Assembly: GCA_012270665.1 (NCBI GenBank)
Contig: JAAXHY010000314.1
Span: 1 to 11,476 of the forward strand
Source of the DNA: Dehalococcoidia bacterium
Lineage (GTDB): Bacteria > Chloroflexota > Dehalococcoidia > SAR202 > UBA11138
DNA: 11,476 bases
Direction: 5' to 3'
Shown piece by piece: positions 1-7,414 of the stretch. A program made the translations under genes and the position numbers. The stretch's first letter is position 1, and every line of letters begins with the position of its first letter. The notes beneath the pieces are model-generated. The model saw nothing but the letters and a program-made list of their open reading frames with translations. It did no database searches and was not told the origin of the DNA.

Positions 1-423
1 GGAAAGTACTGGGCGTTAACTGGGAGAGTCACAGGGTCGGGCTGGAGCGGTTTTCATCCAGAGTTGCCCAGAGTTTTCCCAGCGTCAAAGCTACGAAAGA
101 GTTCTCTCGCTGTCTTTTGGCCTGCGCTATAAACAATGATTTATATGTATGTTCTACATCCATGCCATTATTGTAACATAGAATGAAGCATCAGGCGAAA
201 CCGTGACAGACTTCGGAAAGGCCCTGGCGCGGCGCATGTGAAGCGCCCGCGACCCATCCCGATCTCACCCTGCTCAATTCCACCGCGTCTGTCTTGCGCA
301 CGATTCAATCTCAAGAGTTTCGCAACCATCGGTTCTGGTATATTATGTGTCCCATCCGGTTTTACCGTCCATGCGCGGTGGCAGCGCCTAGTAGTTTGAC
401 TAACAAGGATTTTGGAGGGAATC
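1..423. other. Non-coding stretch upstream of the first gene
   Basis: No reading frame here looks like a real protein; the open frames on either strand are short and low in recognisable composition. The visible content is a short direct repeat CCAGAGTT (58-65 and 68-75), an AT-rich patch at about 127-180 that could carry promoters for either direction, and a 5-bp GC hairpin (231-235 with 243-247). A candidate extended -10 element lies at 336-344. The stretch is probably the intergenic space between the oxidoreductase and an unseen gene to the left. Confidence 0.6.
336..344 (+). promoter_or_regulatory. Candidate extended -10 promoter element for the oxidoreductase/coaX/coaBC block
   Basis: The bases TGGTATATT fit an extended -10 element (TG, one base, then TATATT against TATAAT). 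No good -35 box lies 16-18 bases upstream (around 316-321), which extended -10 promoters can tolerate. Transcription would start near 351, leaving a leader of about 70 bases before the ATG at 424. This is a weak, sequence-only call. Confidence 0.3.
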
Positions 424-1473
424 ATGCAGTTCGGCTCATTCATGGAATTTCACACTCGACCCGGCCGCTCTCAGGCGGCGGCATTCGATGAGAGTATGGA
501 ACACATCCTGGAAGCTGAGTCGCTTGGACTCGATGGCGTATGGCTGGCCGAATCTCACTTCAACCCACAGAGGTCCGTCCTTTCTGCCCCGCTCGTTATC
601 GGAGCGGGAATCGCCGGGCGAACAAGCACAATCAAGATCGGCACCGCCGTCCACGTGATCCCGCTCGGAAATCCAATCCGAATGGCCGAAGAAGCCGCGA
701 CACTCGACCAGATCAGCCAAGGTCGCTTCGAATACGGTGTCGGGCGGAGTGGGTTCCCAGGTTCTTACGAAGGATACGGAATGGCATACGGTGAAAGCCG
801 ACTACGGTTCTACGAGTACCTGGAGATCATAAAGGCATCGTGGACATCCGAACGATTCAGCTACGAAGGCGAATTCTATTCTTACGACGACGTATGTCTC
901 ACTCCAAAACCCTACCAGCAGCCTCATCCTCCGTTCCGGGTAGCCGCCACGACCACGGATACATTCCCTATTCTTGGTGAAATGGGATATCCCATCTTCG
1001 TGGGTGTCCGCGGACTTGGAATGTCGCAGGTCGCCGAACAGGTCGCGCTTTACAAAGAGGCATGGGACAAAGCTGGACACGAGGGTGAAATAGACATTTC
1101 CCTACGAGTTCCCGTATATGTGGGTGAAGACAAGGAAGAGGCGGTTTCCCTTCCTGAAAACAGCTTCATGAAGCAGTTCCGCAGGCTCGGAAACCAGCTC
1201 GCGGCATCCGCAACACGACCTGGAACCGACCCGCGCGAAGACCGTGTGGAACGAAGTTCGCAACTCGCTGAGATAACCTGGGACTTCGTGCGAGAGGAAA
1301 AGGTCGCCGTCGGCACTCCGGACATGGTAGTCGAACAATTGACCAGAATGCGCGATACACTCAGCCTATCCGGCATCGTGGCCGAACTGAACGCCGGGGA
1401 GGAGCTTCCCCCTGACAAGATTGCCTCGTCTCTCAGGTTGCTGTGTGAGGAAGTGATGCCCGCCTTCAGGTAG
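424..1473 (+). CDS. LLM-class flavin-dependent oxidoreductase (bacterial luciferase-like monooxygenase family)
   Basis: A 349-residue protein of the luciferase-like TIM-barrel superfamily. These enzymes use reduced FMN or F420 for oxygenation or hydride transfer. Family marks are the N-terminal strand MQFGSFMEFH, a block at about 35-45 (LGLDGVWLAESHF), the core IKIGTAVHVIPLGNPIRMAEE (70-90), DQISQGRFEYGVGRSG (95-110) and the later HPPFRVAATTTDTF (168-181), which in relatives shapes the flavin and substrate pocket. Length is normal for the family. The ATG at 424 is chosen because GGAGGG lies five bases upstream; an in-frame TTG at 412 would fall on that ribosome binding site. The substrate and the cofactor (FMN or F420) cannot be read from sequence. 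coaX begins 10 bases after its stop, so the two are probably co-transcribed. Such oxidoreductases are known to be expanded in SAR202 Chloroflexota. Confidence 0.9.
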   Translation: MQFGSFMEFHTRPGRSQAAAFDESMEHILEAESLGLDGVWLAESHFNPQRSVLSAPLVIGAGIAGRTSTIKIGTAVHVIPLGNPIRMAEEAATLDQISQGRFEYGVGRSGFPGSYEGYGMAYGESRLRFYEYLEIIKASWTSERFSYEGEFYSYDDVCLTPKPYQQPHPPFRVAATTTDTFPILGEMGYPIFVGVRGLGMSQVAEQVALYKEAWDKAGHEGEIDISLRVPVYVGEDKEEAVSLPENSFMKQFRRLGNQLAASATRPGTDPREDRVERSSQLAEITWDFVREEKVAVGTPDMVVEQLTRMRDTLSLSGIVAELNAGEELPPDKIASSLRLLCEEVMPAFR

Positions 1474-1483
1474 CCGAGACGAT

Positions 1484-2263
1484 ATGCTTCTCGCAATTGA
1501 CATAGGAAATACCAACGTTACGGTAGGAGTCTTCGATCAGCATGATCTGAAGGCTACTTTTCGGTTGTCCACCGACACGCGTAAGATGCCCGACGAATAC
1601 GCTCTTTCTGTCAGCCAACTCTTACCGCTCCGCGGGCTATCTCTATCGGACATAGACGATGTAGCTATTTGCAGTGTCGTACCTCCGCTTACACCCAGTT
1701 TCATCCAGATGGCAAAGACCTACTTCGACGTAGATCCCCTGGAAGTCGGATCCGGCACACGAACGGGAATCAGCGTCCGGTACGACTCTCCCCGAGATGT
1801 TGGAGCGGACCGAATCGTTGACGCCGCCGCGGCGTTCAGCATATATGGCGGACCTGTAATAGTAGTTGATGTGGGAACTGCCACAGTCTTCGACGCCGTA
1901 TCCGAGTCAGGCGACTATCTGGGTGGCGCAATCGCTCCCGGAATATCCATAGCCGCCGACTCTCTGTTCCACACCACGGCCATGCTGCGCCGCGTGGAAC
2001 TCGCTCCACCCCCGGCTGCGATTGGCAGAAACACTATTCACGCGCTCCAGGCGGGCCTCGTCTTCGGGTACGCAGAGCTGGTGAGGGGCATGGTAACCAG
2101 ATTCAAGGGGGAGTTGGGGCAACACTCCGGGGTAATCGCCACCGGCGGTCTTGCGGAAGTGGTGGCCGGGGAGTCCGGTGTCTTCGACGCGATAGACCCT
2201 AATCTCACTCTAACCGGGCTGCGAATCGTCTATGAACTCAACGATGGCGCGCGTAAGAAATGA
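1484..2263 (+). CDS. coaX: Type III pantothenate kinase
   Basis: A 259-residue cytosolic kinase that phosphorylates pantothenate with ATP, the first step of coenzyme A synthesis. It has the ASKHA-fold motifs of the type III family: DIGNTN at residues 6-11 (phosphate binding), GADR at 107-110 with the presumed catalytic base Asp109, DVGTAT at 129-134, GGAIAPG at 147-153 and TGG at 220-222 near the nucleotide site. Length is typical. Type III enzymes generally need a monovalent cation and escape feedback inhibition by CoA (family knowledge). The ATG start is fixed by the conserved first strand (LLAIDIGNTN), although the ribosome binding site before it is weak (GAGACGAT). Its last bases overlap the start of coaBC (ATGA), which suggests translational coupling with the next enzymes of the same pathway. 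Confidence 0.96.
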   Translation: MLLAIDIGNTNVTVGVFDQHDLKATFRLSTDTRKMPDEYALSVSQLLPLRGLSLSDIDDVAICSVVPPLTPSFIQMAKTYFDVDPLEVGSGTRTGISVRYDSPRDVGADRIVDAAAAFSIYGGPVIVVDVGTATVFDAVSESGDYLGGAIAPGISIAADSLFHTTAMLRRVELAPPPAAIGRNTIHALQAGLVFGYAELVRGMVTRFKGELGQHSGVIATGGLAEVVAGESGVFDAIDPNLTLTGLRIVYELNDGARKK

Positions 2264-3468
2264 CGTATTCACTCCAAGGAAAGAACATCGCGCTCGGCGT
2301 TACAGGCTCTATCGCCTGCTACAAGGCGGTTGACCTAGCCAGTAAGCTGGTACAGTTGGGCGCCAGCGTAGATGTACTGATGACTCCATCGGCTCTCCGG
2401 TTCCTTACTCCCCTTACATTTGCCGCGATTACTCATCGCCCCGTAGTTACGAGTATGTTCGACCCGGAATCGGAACTGAGCATCAACCATGTTGCCGCCG
2501 CTGAGCGGGCTGACCTCGTCGCAGTAGTCCCCACAACCGCCAATAGCTTATCTAAAATCGCGCATGGCCAGGCTGACGACCCTGTATCTGCGACGATTCT
2601 GGCAACTCGCGCTCCGGTTTTGGTCGCCCCGGCCATGGACGCGAATATGTTTGACAATCCCGCGACTCAAGTTAATGTTGGATTGTTGGAAGAACGTGGA
2701 GTGTACATCGCGGGACCGGCAGAAGGCAGAATGGCTTCCGGTCTCATTGGCAAGGGGAGGCTCCTAGAACCGTCCGAACTGGTGGGACACATCAGAATTA
2801 TGCTCGGACGAGGAGGAGACCTCACGGGACGTAAGATCGTCGTCAGCGCAGGCGGAACCCGCGAGGCCATAGACCCGGTACGTGTCATAGCGAATCATTC
2901 CTCTGGCAAGATGGGCTATGCCATAGCGGAGGCTGCCAGGGACAGAGGCGCGCAGGCCGTAATAGTATCCGCGCCCACCGCCCTGCCCGATCCAACCGGC
3001 GTCAAAGTGGTGAAGGTGAACTCTGCGCTCGAGATGGGACACGCACTGGACCTCGAGTGTACGGGAGCGGATTCGGTTATCATGGCCGCCGCCGTCGCTG
3101 ACTGGCGAGTAGCTGAAATAGCCGACCAGAAGGTCAAGAAGAGCGGGGCCAACACCTGGACGATTGATCTGGTCAAGAACCCGGACCTGATTGCCGGAAT
3201 ACACGCTGACGGTCTCGTAAAGGTCGGCTTCGCCGCAGAGAGCGAGGATCTCATAGAGAACGCCCGCGCCAAGATACAGTCCAAGGGACTGCACTTCATA
3301 GTTGCCAACGACATCACTGCCACCGACGCAGGTTTTGCCTCGGACGACAACCGAGTCATAATCCTGGACCGTGAAGGCTCCGTCGAACGCCTTCCCCTCA
3401 TGTCCAAGTACGATGTGGGAGTCGAGATACTCGACCGGGTCGTTCCGCTGTTGGGCAGTCCTACATGA
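2260..3468 (+). CDS. coaBC: Bifunctional phosphopantothenoylcysteine decarboxylase / phosphopantothenate-cysteine ligase
   Basis: A 402-residue fusion doing two consecutive CoA-synthesis steps: CoaB joins cysteine to 4'-phosphopantothenate using CTP, and CoaC, an FMN enzyme, decarboxylates the product to 4'-phosphopantetheine. The CoaC half (about 1-185) shows GVTGSIACYKA (13-23), the catalytic His77 in INHVAAAERADL, the PAMD motif (124-127) and the flap ASGLIGKGR (159-167). The CoaB half (about 190-400) shows SAGGTREAIDPVR (196-208), NHSSGKMG (212-219), AAAVADW (276-282) and KVKK (291-294). Two active-site positions differ from the E. coli enzyme: relative to His75, Asn125 and Cys158 (a constant offset of 2), this protein has Asp127 and Ser160. 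I believe a similar pair occurs in some other bacteria, so activity is likely kept. It overlaps coaX by 4 bases. Confidence 0.96.
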   Translation: MTYSLQGKNIALGVTGSIACYKAVDLASKLVQLGASVDVLMTPSALRFLTPLTFAAITHRPVVTSMFDPESELSINHVAAAERADLVAVVPTTANSLSKIAHGQADDPVSATILATRAPVLVAPAMDANMFDNPATQVNVGLLEERGVYIAGPAEGRMASGLIGKGRLLEPSELVGHIRIMLGRGGDLTGRKIVVSAGGTREAIDPVRVIANHSSGKMGYAIAEAARDRGAQAVIVSAPTALPDPTGVKVVKVNSALEMGHALDLECTGADSVIMAAAVADWRVAEIADQKVKKSGANTWTIDLVKNPDLIAGIHADGLVKVGFAAESEDLIENARAKIQSKGLHFIVANDITATDAGFASDDNRVIILDREGSVERLPLMSKYDVGVEILDRVVPLLGSPT

Positions 3469-3477
3469 TGACAACCT

Positions 3478-3506
3478 GAGCGCCAGGCATCGTAGCTTTG
3501 GCGCTC
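3478..3506 (+). terminator. Hairpin after coaBC, possible weak terminator
   Basis: GAGCGCCA (3478-3485) pairs perfectly with TGGCGCTC (3499-3506), with a few more pairs possible inside the 13-base loop. It begins 10 bases after the coaBC stop. There is no T-run after it, so it is not a canonical intrinsic terminator; it could slow polymerase or protect the 3' end of the coaBC mRNA. Confidence 0.35.
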
Positions 3507-3538
3507 GGTATTCGACAGTTGAGGCGATGAGCGCACCG

Positions 3539-3567
3539 TTGCCCATTGTAATGACGCTTGCTAGAAT
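3539..3567 (+). promoter_or_regulatory. Sigma70-like promoter for the tautomerase/peptidase/MBL/larA block
   Basis: TTGCCC (3539-3544) and TAGAAT (3562-3567) are separated by exactly 17 bases, and TG-C precedes the -10 as an extended element (TGCTAGAAT, 3559-3567). Transcription would start near 3574, about 34 bases before the ATG at 3608. This and the preceding hairpin suggest that the downstream genes form their own transcription unit. Confidence 0.6.
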
Positions 3568-3607
3568 CCAGACGTTCAGACTTAATCGAATCCTAGGAGT
3601 AAGAAAT

Positions 3608-3793
3608 ATGCCCATCGTAAGAGTCGAAATGTGGCCTGGCCGCACCCATCAACAGAAACAGGAACTCGCCAAGGCCATCACACAGGCGGTAGTAGAAATC
3701 GGAAAAGCGCCCGCAGATCAGACATTTGTCATATTCGAAGATGTCGCCAAGGAAAACTGGGCGCAGGCCGGAACACTCGCGTCTGACGAGTAG
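3608..3793 (+). CDS. 4-oxalocrotonate tautomerase family protein
   Basis: A 61-residue protein of the tautomerase superfamily, whose members use the amino-terminal proline, exposed after removal of Met, as a general base to shift double bonds in enol/keto acids. Pro2 directly follows the start Met (MPIVRVEMWPGRTHQQK), Arg12 is in the usual GRT segment, and the C-terminal half has the family signature FEDVAKENWAQAG (43-55). Length matches 4-OT monomers of about 60 residues, which normally assemble as hexamers. The ATG at 3608 is set by the required Pro next to Met and by an AGGAG eight bases upstream; longer in-frame extensions would bury the catalytic proline. The substrate is unknown. No meta-cleavage pathway genes are nearby, so a role in aromatic degradation cannot be claimed. 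Confidence 0.92.
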   Translation: MPIVRVEMWPGRTHQQKQELAKAITQAVVEIGKAPADQTFVIFEDVAKENWAQAGTLASDE

Positions 3794-3827
3794 CGTCTAT
3801 CCACTCAAATGGCCTGGAGAAGCCTAG

Positions 3828-4910
3828 ATGATTAGTCGAGAGAGAATAGTCAACTCATTCTGCGAGCTGGCCAGAATAGACAGCCCATCAGGCGAGGAAG
3901 AGGAGGTCGCCCTTCATCTGATGAACAGGCTGCAAGATATGGGCCTCAATGTAGTGAGAGACGACTATGGAAACGTCATTGCCAACGACGGCGGTGACGA
4001 CCCACTCATTTTGTCCGCTCACATGGACACGGTCGAACCCGGACGCGGAGTGCAGCCATCGGTAGATGGCGAGCGCATCGTTTCGGACGGCACCACAATT
4101 CTCGGGGGCGATTGCAAGGCGGGCGTGGCGGCCATTCTGGAGGCCTTGGAGTCCATCTACGAAGACAACACCCCGCACAGGGCGATAGAAGTGGCGTTTA
4201 CCCGCGAGGAAGAGATTGGTCTCGTCGGCGCGCGCAATCTGGATTTCTCTCTTCTCAATGGCAAAGAGGCGGTCGTCTTCGACGGAGAAGGGCCTCCAAG
4301 CCAGATAACTTCGTCGAGTCCCGAATACATAGGCTTCGACATCGAGATCACCGGGCGCGCCGCCCACGCGGGTGTAGAACCTGAAAAGGGTATCTCATCC
4401 ATACGGATTGCAGCCGAAATCATTACAAGGCTGCCACAGGGACGCCTGGACGACGAGACAACCTTCAACGTCGGAACAATCGAGGGCGGCACCGTGCGCA
4501 ACGCGGTCCCTGAACTCACCACAGTGCATGGCGAATTCAGAAGCCGGAACATCGAGAGTCTTGACGGCATACGCCTACAGGTGGACGAAGCGCTGGACCA
4601 AGTCCGAGCCATGTTCCCTGAGGCCGACATACAGTGCCACCTGCACACGGAATTCGTCGCATACAACCTTTCTGACGACGATCCCGCTCTCGCTCGCGTG
4701 AAGTCCGCGCTGGAGTCTCTCGGAATGACCCCGACCCTACAGCCATCCGGCGGAGGGACGGACGGAAACGTCTTCCGACTCAACGATATCAGCGCGGTAG
4801 TGGTTGGCATGGCGGACCACGGCATGCACACGGTCAGGGAGTACGTTACTATCCCGGACCTCGTTGATGCCGCCCACCTGTGTGAAACCCTCTTGAGAAC
4901 GGACGAATAG
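3828..4910 (+). CDS. M20 family metallopeptidase (PepT/ArgE/CPG2-like)
   Basis: A 360-residue dinuclear zinc hydrolase that cleaves amide bonds of small peptides or N-acyl amino acids, presumably in the cytosol since no signal peptide is seen. Metal and catalytic residues are all visible: His65 and Asp67 in SAHMDTV, bridging Asp95 in GGDCKAG, the Glu128-Glu129 pair in FTREEEIG (catalytic base and ligand), Asp152 in FDGEG and His334 in HTVREYV. The lid/dimerisation domain spans about 165-275 and contains GRAAHAGVEPEKG (176-188). The overall pattern resembles the peptidase T-like branch, but the substrate could also be an acylated amino acid. The start has GGAGA seven bases before the ATG. The gene lies 34 bases after the tautomerase and 3 bases before the next gene, so it is probably in one operon with them. 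Confidence 0.93.
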   Translation: MISRERIVNSFCELARIDSPSGEEEEVALHLMNRLQDMGLNVVRDDYGNVIANDGGDDPLILSAHMDTVEPGRGVQPSVDGERIVSDGTTILGGDCKAGVAAILEALESIYEDNTPHRAIEVAFTREEEIGLVGARNLDFSLLNGKEAVVFDGEGPPSQITSSSPEYIGFDIEITGRAAHAGVEPEKGISSIRIAAEIITRLPQGRLDDETTFNVGTIEGGTVRNAVPELTTVHGEFRSRNIESLDGIRLQVDEALDQVRAMFPEADIQCHLHTEFVAYNLSDDDPALARVKSALESLGMTPTLQPSGGGTDGNVFRLNDISAVVVGMADHGMHTVREYVTIPDLVDAAHLCETLLRTDE

Positions 4911-4913
4911 CCG

Positions 4914-5588
4914 ATGTCTGTTCGCTATCTGGGACACTGCGCTTTTCTGTTCGAGGAGGTCACGGGTGAGCGGCTGTTGATAGACCCCTTCGGGAACTCC
5001 GAGGAAGACCATTGGTTTCTCAAGCCATTTCCGTCATTGGAAGTTGATCTGGTCGCTGTAACTCATGATCACTTTGACCACAATGCCGTTTCCGCATTGC
5101 CTGACGGCACACCTCGCATGGATAGCGCAGGCGCTCGGCAAGTCGGCAACACCACGATCACCGGCATTAGCGACGTTCATTCAGGTTCGTCCGGTCGCAA
5201 TGGAATGGAAAACGTAATCTACGTGGTGGAACATGAGGGAGTCAGATTCTGCCACATTGGCGACAACCGCCACTACATTCCCGATAACACCCGCGCGCGG
5301 CTGGGCAAGGTGGACGCGCTGATGGTCCCGGTGGACGACTCCTGCCACTTGCTGAAGTACGAGGAGATCAATCAGTTGGTAGATTCATTGTCACCGATGG
5401 TTGTCATTCCGATGCACTACCACACTGATGGACTGACAACGGACGATTCCGGTTTGAAGGGGCCGGAGGGGTGGATAAGGACCCAATCACCTCGGCGCAC
5501 GCTGAGACGGTCGTCTTTCAGGATCGACCGACGCGGCCTGCCGTACGAACGCGAGGTCTGGACGGTTCCCGCCGAACTAGCCGGCTGA
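4914..5588 (+). CDS. Metallo-beta-lactamase-fold hydrolase (UPF0173/YtkL-like)
   Basis: A 224-residue protein of the metallo-beta-lactamase fold. The metal motif HDHFDH (51-56) gives the first zinc site, followed by His89 (ISDVHSG), Asp117 in HIGDN (114-118) and a C-terminal metal histidine in IPMHYHTDG (165-173). The short N-terminal strand LGHCAFLFE and the LLIDP segment (21-25) resemble the UPF0173 and L-ascorbate-lactonase-like branch, whose substrates are mostly unknown. It is not a lactamase by any visible feature. Only three bases separate it from the peptidase stop and the ribosome binding site is weak, so translation is likely coupled to the upstream gene. The residues after about 180 are rich in Arg and Ser and poorly conserved in appearance. 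Confidence 0.88.
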   Translation: MSVRYLGHCAFLFEEVTGERLLIDPFGNSEEDHWFLKPFPSLEVDLVAVTHDHFDHNAVSALPDGTPRMDSAGARQVGNTTITGISDVHSGSSGRNGMENVIYVVEHEGVRFCHIGDNRHYIPDNTRARLGKVDALMVPVDDSCHLLKYEEINQLVDSLSPMVVIPMHYHTDGLTTDDSGLKGPEGWIRTQSPRRTLRRSSFRIDRRGLPYEREVWTVPAELAG

Positions 5589-5657
5589 GTCAGCAAATAA
5601 TTTCAGCTAGACCCACTCCTTCATCTACCAGATACATACCAATGTAAGGACGTAGAC

Positions 5658-6932
5658 TTGAAAGTAAAGCTGGCATACGGAAAGACGGGACTCGTCGTGG
5701 AGCTTCCTGACGATAGAACCACTGTGGTAGAACCCAGCTATCTTCCCGCCCTCCCGGACCCGGAGGGCGCAATAAGAACGGCCATCCGAGACCCTGTCGG
5801 AGGAGCCGTTCCATTGCGCAGGCTCGCACAGCCGGGAAATACTGTCGCCATATCGGTTTGCGACATTACCAGGCCCATGCCCAGCGCTACCGTATTGCCT
5901 GTTCTGCTGCGGGACCTGTCTCACCTTCCCGACTCTGACATCGCCATTCTGGTTGCCACAGGCACACACCGCGCGAACACCGACGCGGAACTGCGACAGA
6001 CGCTCGGCGACGAGATCGTGGATCGCTATGCCGTCCTCAACCATAACGCTTTCGACGATTCGATTCTGAAGAAGGCCGGGGAAACTCAGGATAACATCCC
6101 CATATACCTCAATCGCCATTGGCTGGATGCCGATTTGAGAATCACAGTGGGTTTCGTCGAACCTCACTTCTTCGCAGGGTTCTCCGGCGGCCCTAAGATG
6201 GTCGCGCCAGGGCTCGCGGGATTCGACACGATTATGAGGCTGCACAATGCCGAAATGATTGGGCACCCGGAAGCAAGATGGGGCGTGACCGTTGGCAATC
6301 CTATACACGACGCTATTCGTGAGATAGCCAACCGCACCGGCGTGGACTTCGCGCTGGACGTCACTATAAACCGCGATCACGGCATCACGAGCGTCTATGC
6401 GGGGGAACTATCAGCGGTTCACCGCGCTACCTGCCGTTTTGCGAGGACAGTCTCCATGCAGTCCGTGGACCACCCTTTTGATGTCGTTCTTACTACCAAC
6501 AGTGGATATCCGCTCGATCAGAATCTGTACCAGACGGTAAAAGGGATTTCAGCCGCCGCCCAAGTAATCAAGCCCGGCGGAACAATCATAGCAGCGGCGG
6601 AATGTCTGGACGGGATACCAGATCATGGTGAGTATGGGCGCCTCTTGAAGTCATCGTCCGGACCCCGCGCCATTCTCGAAACGGTACACTCACCGGGGCA
6701 CAACGTTCACGATCAGTGGCAGGTGCAGATTCAGGCACAGATTCAGCTCAAATCCGATGTGAAGATAAAGTCCACGTACCTGACCGACGATCAAGTCCGG
6801 GACGCACATCTGGAACCCGTAGAAGACATCGAACAAGCGGTCGAGGATGAACTTCTGCGGCGTGGGAGCGAAAGCACGCTCTGCGTCATTCCAGAAGGGC
6901 CGCAGACCATACCTTTCCTTGCAGACGATTAG
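5658..6932 (+). CDS. LarA-family nickel-pincer nucleotide enzyme (lactate racemase homologue)
   Basis: A 424-residue protein of the LarA (DUF2088) superfamily, which uses a nickel-pincer nucleotide cofactor to racemise or epimerise 2-hydroxyacids. The residues known from Lactiplantibacillus plantarum LarA appear at nearly constant offset: Asp69 and Arg72 (CDITRP), His104 (GTHR), His170 (VEPHFF), Lys180 (SGGPKMVAPG, the lysine expected to tether the cofactor), His196, and Gln292/Lys295 (YQTVK). It therefore looks catalytically complete. Lactate is only one possible substrate, since relatives act on other 2-hydroxyacids. The start is TTG at 5658, with AAGGA about eight bases upstream and the family-typical MKVKLAYGKTGL immediately following. 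larB, larC and larE, needed to make the cofactor, are not in the window. It ends 17 bases before the convergent ribosomal-operon terminator. Confidence 0.9.
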   Translation: MKVKLAYGKTGLVVELPDDRTTVVEPSYLPALPDPEGAIRTAIRDPVGGAVPLRRLAQPGNTVAISVCDITRPMPSATVLPVLLRDLSHLPDSDIAILVATGTHRANTDAELRQTLGDEIVDRYAVLNHNAFDDSILKKAGETQDNIPIYLNRHWLDADLRITVGFVEPHFFAGFSGGPKMVAPGLAGFDTIMRLHNAEMIGHPEARWGVTVGNPIHDAIREIANRTGVDFALDVTINRDHGITSVYAGELSAVHRATCRFARTVSMQSVDHPFDVVLTTNSGYPLDQNLYQTVKGISAAAQVIKPGGTIIAAAECLDGIPDHGEYGRLLKSSSGPRAILETVHSPGHNVHDQWQVQIQAQIQLKSDVKIKSTYLTDDQVRDAHLEPVEDIEQAVEDELLRRGSESTLCVIPEGPQTIPFLADD

Positions 6933-6949
6933 CTGTTTTTCTAATGCAA

Positions 6950-6984
6950 CTAAAGAATAAGGCCCGCGCGAATCGCACGGGCCT
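6950..6984 (-). terminator. Intrinsic terminator of the rplJ-rplL operon
   Basis: On the minus strand an 11-bp GC-rich stem (6974-6984 with 6960-6970, one G-T pair) closes a 3-base ATT loop and is followed by TTATTCTTTA. It lies 37 bases after the rplL stop. On the plus strand no T-run follows, so it serves mainly the minus-strand transcript, though the hairpin also sits just after the larA-like gene. Confidence 0.88.
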
Positions 6985-7021
6985 GAAGACGCTTCCTATT
7001 GGCTTGTGGAACTACTAGCAG

Positions 7022-7414
7022 CTAGGCAACCTCGACAACAGCGCCTGCGTCCTCCAGCTTCCCCTTCAGATCGTCGGCTTCGTCTTTCGATATCGCTTCC
7101 TTGACAACCGTCGGGGCACTCTCGACCAGATCCTTCGCCTCTTTCAGTCCGAGAGTTGTAACTTCGCGAACCGCCTTGATGACGTTGATCTTCTTGGGGC
7201 CAATCTCCTTGAGAGTTACGTCGAACTCGGTCTGCTCCTCCGCCTCAGCGGCGGCGGCTTCGGCGGTTCCGGCGACGCCCTGTACGGTCGCCATAGCAAC
7301 CGGGGCGGCGGCGCTTACGCCAAACACATCCTCGAGTTCCTTCACGAGGTCGGCGAGTTCCAACACGGACATTCCCTTGATGCCTTCTACAATCTCATCC
7401 TTTGTCAGAGCCAT
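7022..7414 (-). CDS. rplL: Large ribosomal subunit protein bL12 (L7/L12)
   Basis: A 130-residue stalk protein, present as dimers on L10, that recruits and activates the translational GTPases EF-Tu and EF-G. Domains in order are the N-terminal dimerisation and L10-binding helices (about 1-33, [14 protein letters not shown] and [14 protein letters not shown]), an Ala-rich flexible hinge (about 34-60), and the globular factor-binding domain (61-130) with [21 protein letters not shown] and [14 protein letters not shown]. Length is slightly above the usual 120-128, the extra being in the hinge. The ATG at 7414 has AGGAGG nine bases upstream and begins the conserved MALTKDEI; an in-frame earlier start is unlikely. 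It lies 45 bases after rplJ and ends at an intrinsic terminator. rpoB does not follow. Confidence 0.97.
   Translation of the reverse strand: MALTKDEIVEGIKGMSVLELADLVKELEDVFGVSAAAPVAMATVQGVAGTAEAAAAEAEEQTEFDVTLKEIGPKKINVIKAVREVTTLGLKEAKDLVESAPTVVKEAISKDEADDLKGKLEDAGAVVEVA

Noticed and set aside
58..75. CCAGAGTT direct repeats as iterons or a replication origin element
   Set aside because: Only two copies two bases apart, no DnaA boxes and no replication gene nearby.
168..491. Small open frames on both strands upstream of the oxidoreductase
   Set aside because: They lack good ribosome binding sites and family-like composition, and they overlap each other or run into the real gene.
2764..3645. 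Long open frame antisense to coaBC
   Set aside because: It is the reverse-strand shadow of a clearly real gene, has no recognisable domain and crosses the intergenic promoter region.
6960..6984. Plus-strand terminator for the LarA-like gene
   Set aside because: The hairpin is shared, but on the plus strand it is followed by GAAGACGC rather than a T-run, so only the minus-strand role is supported.
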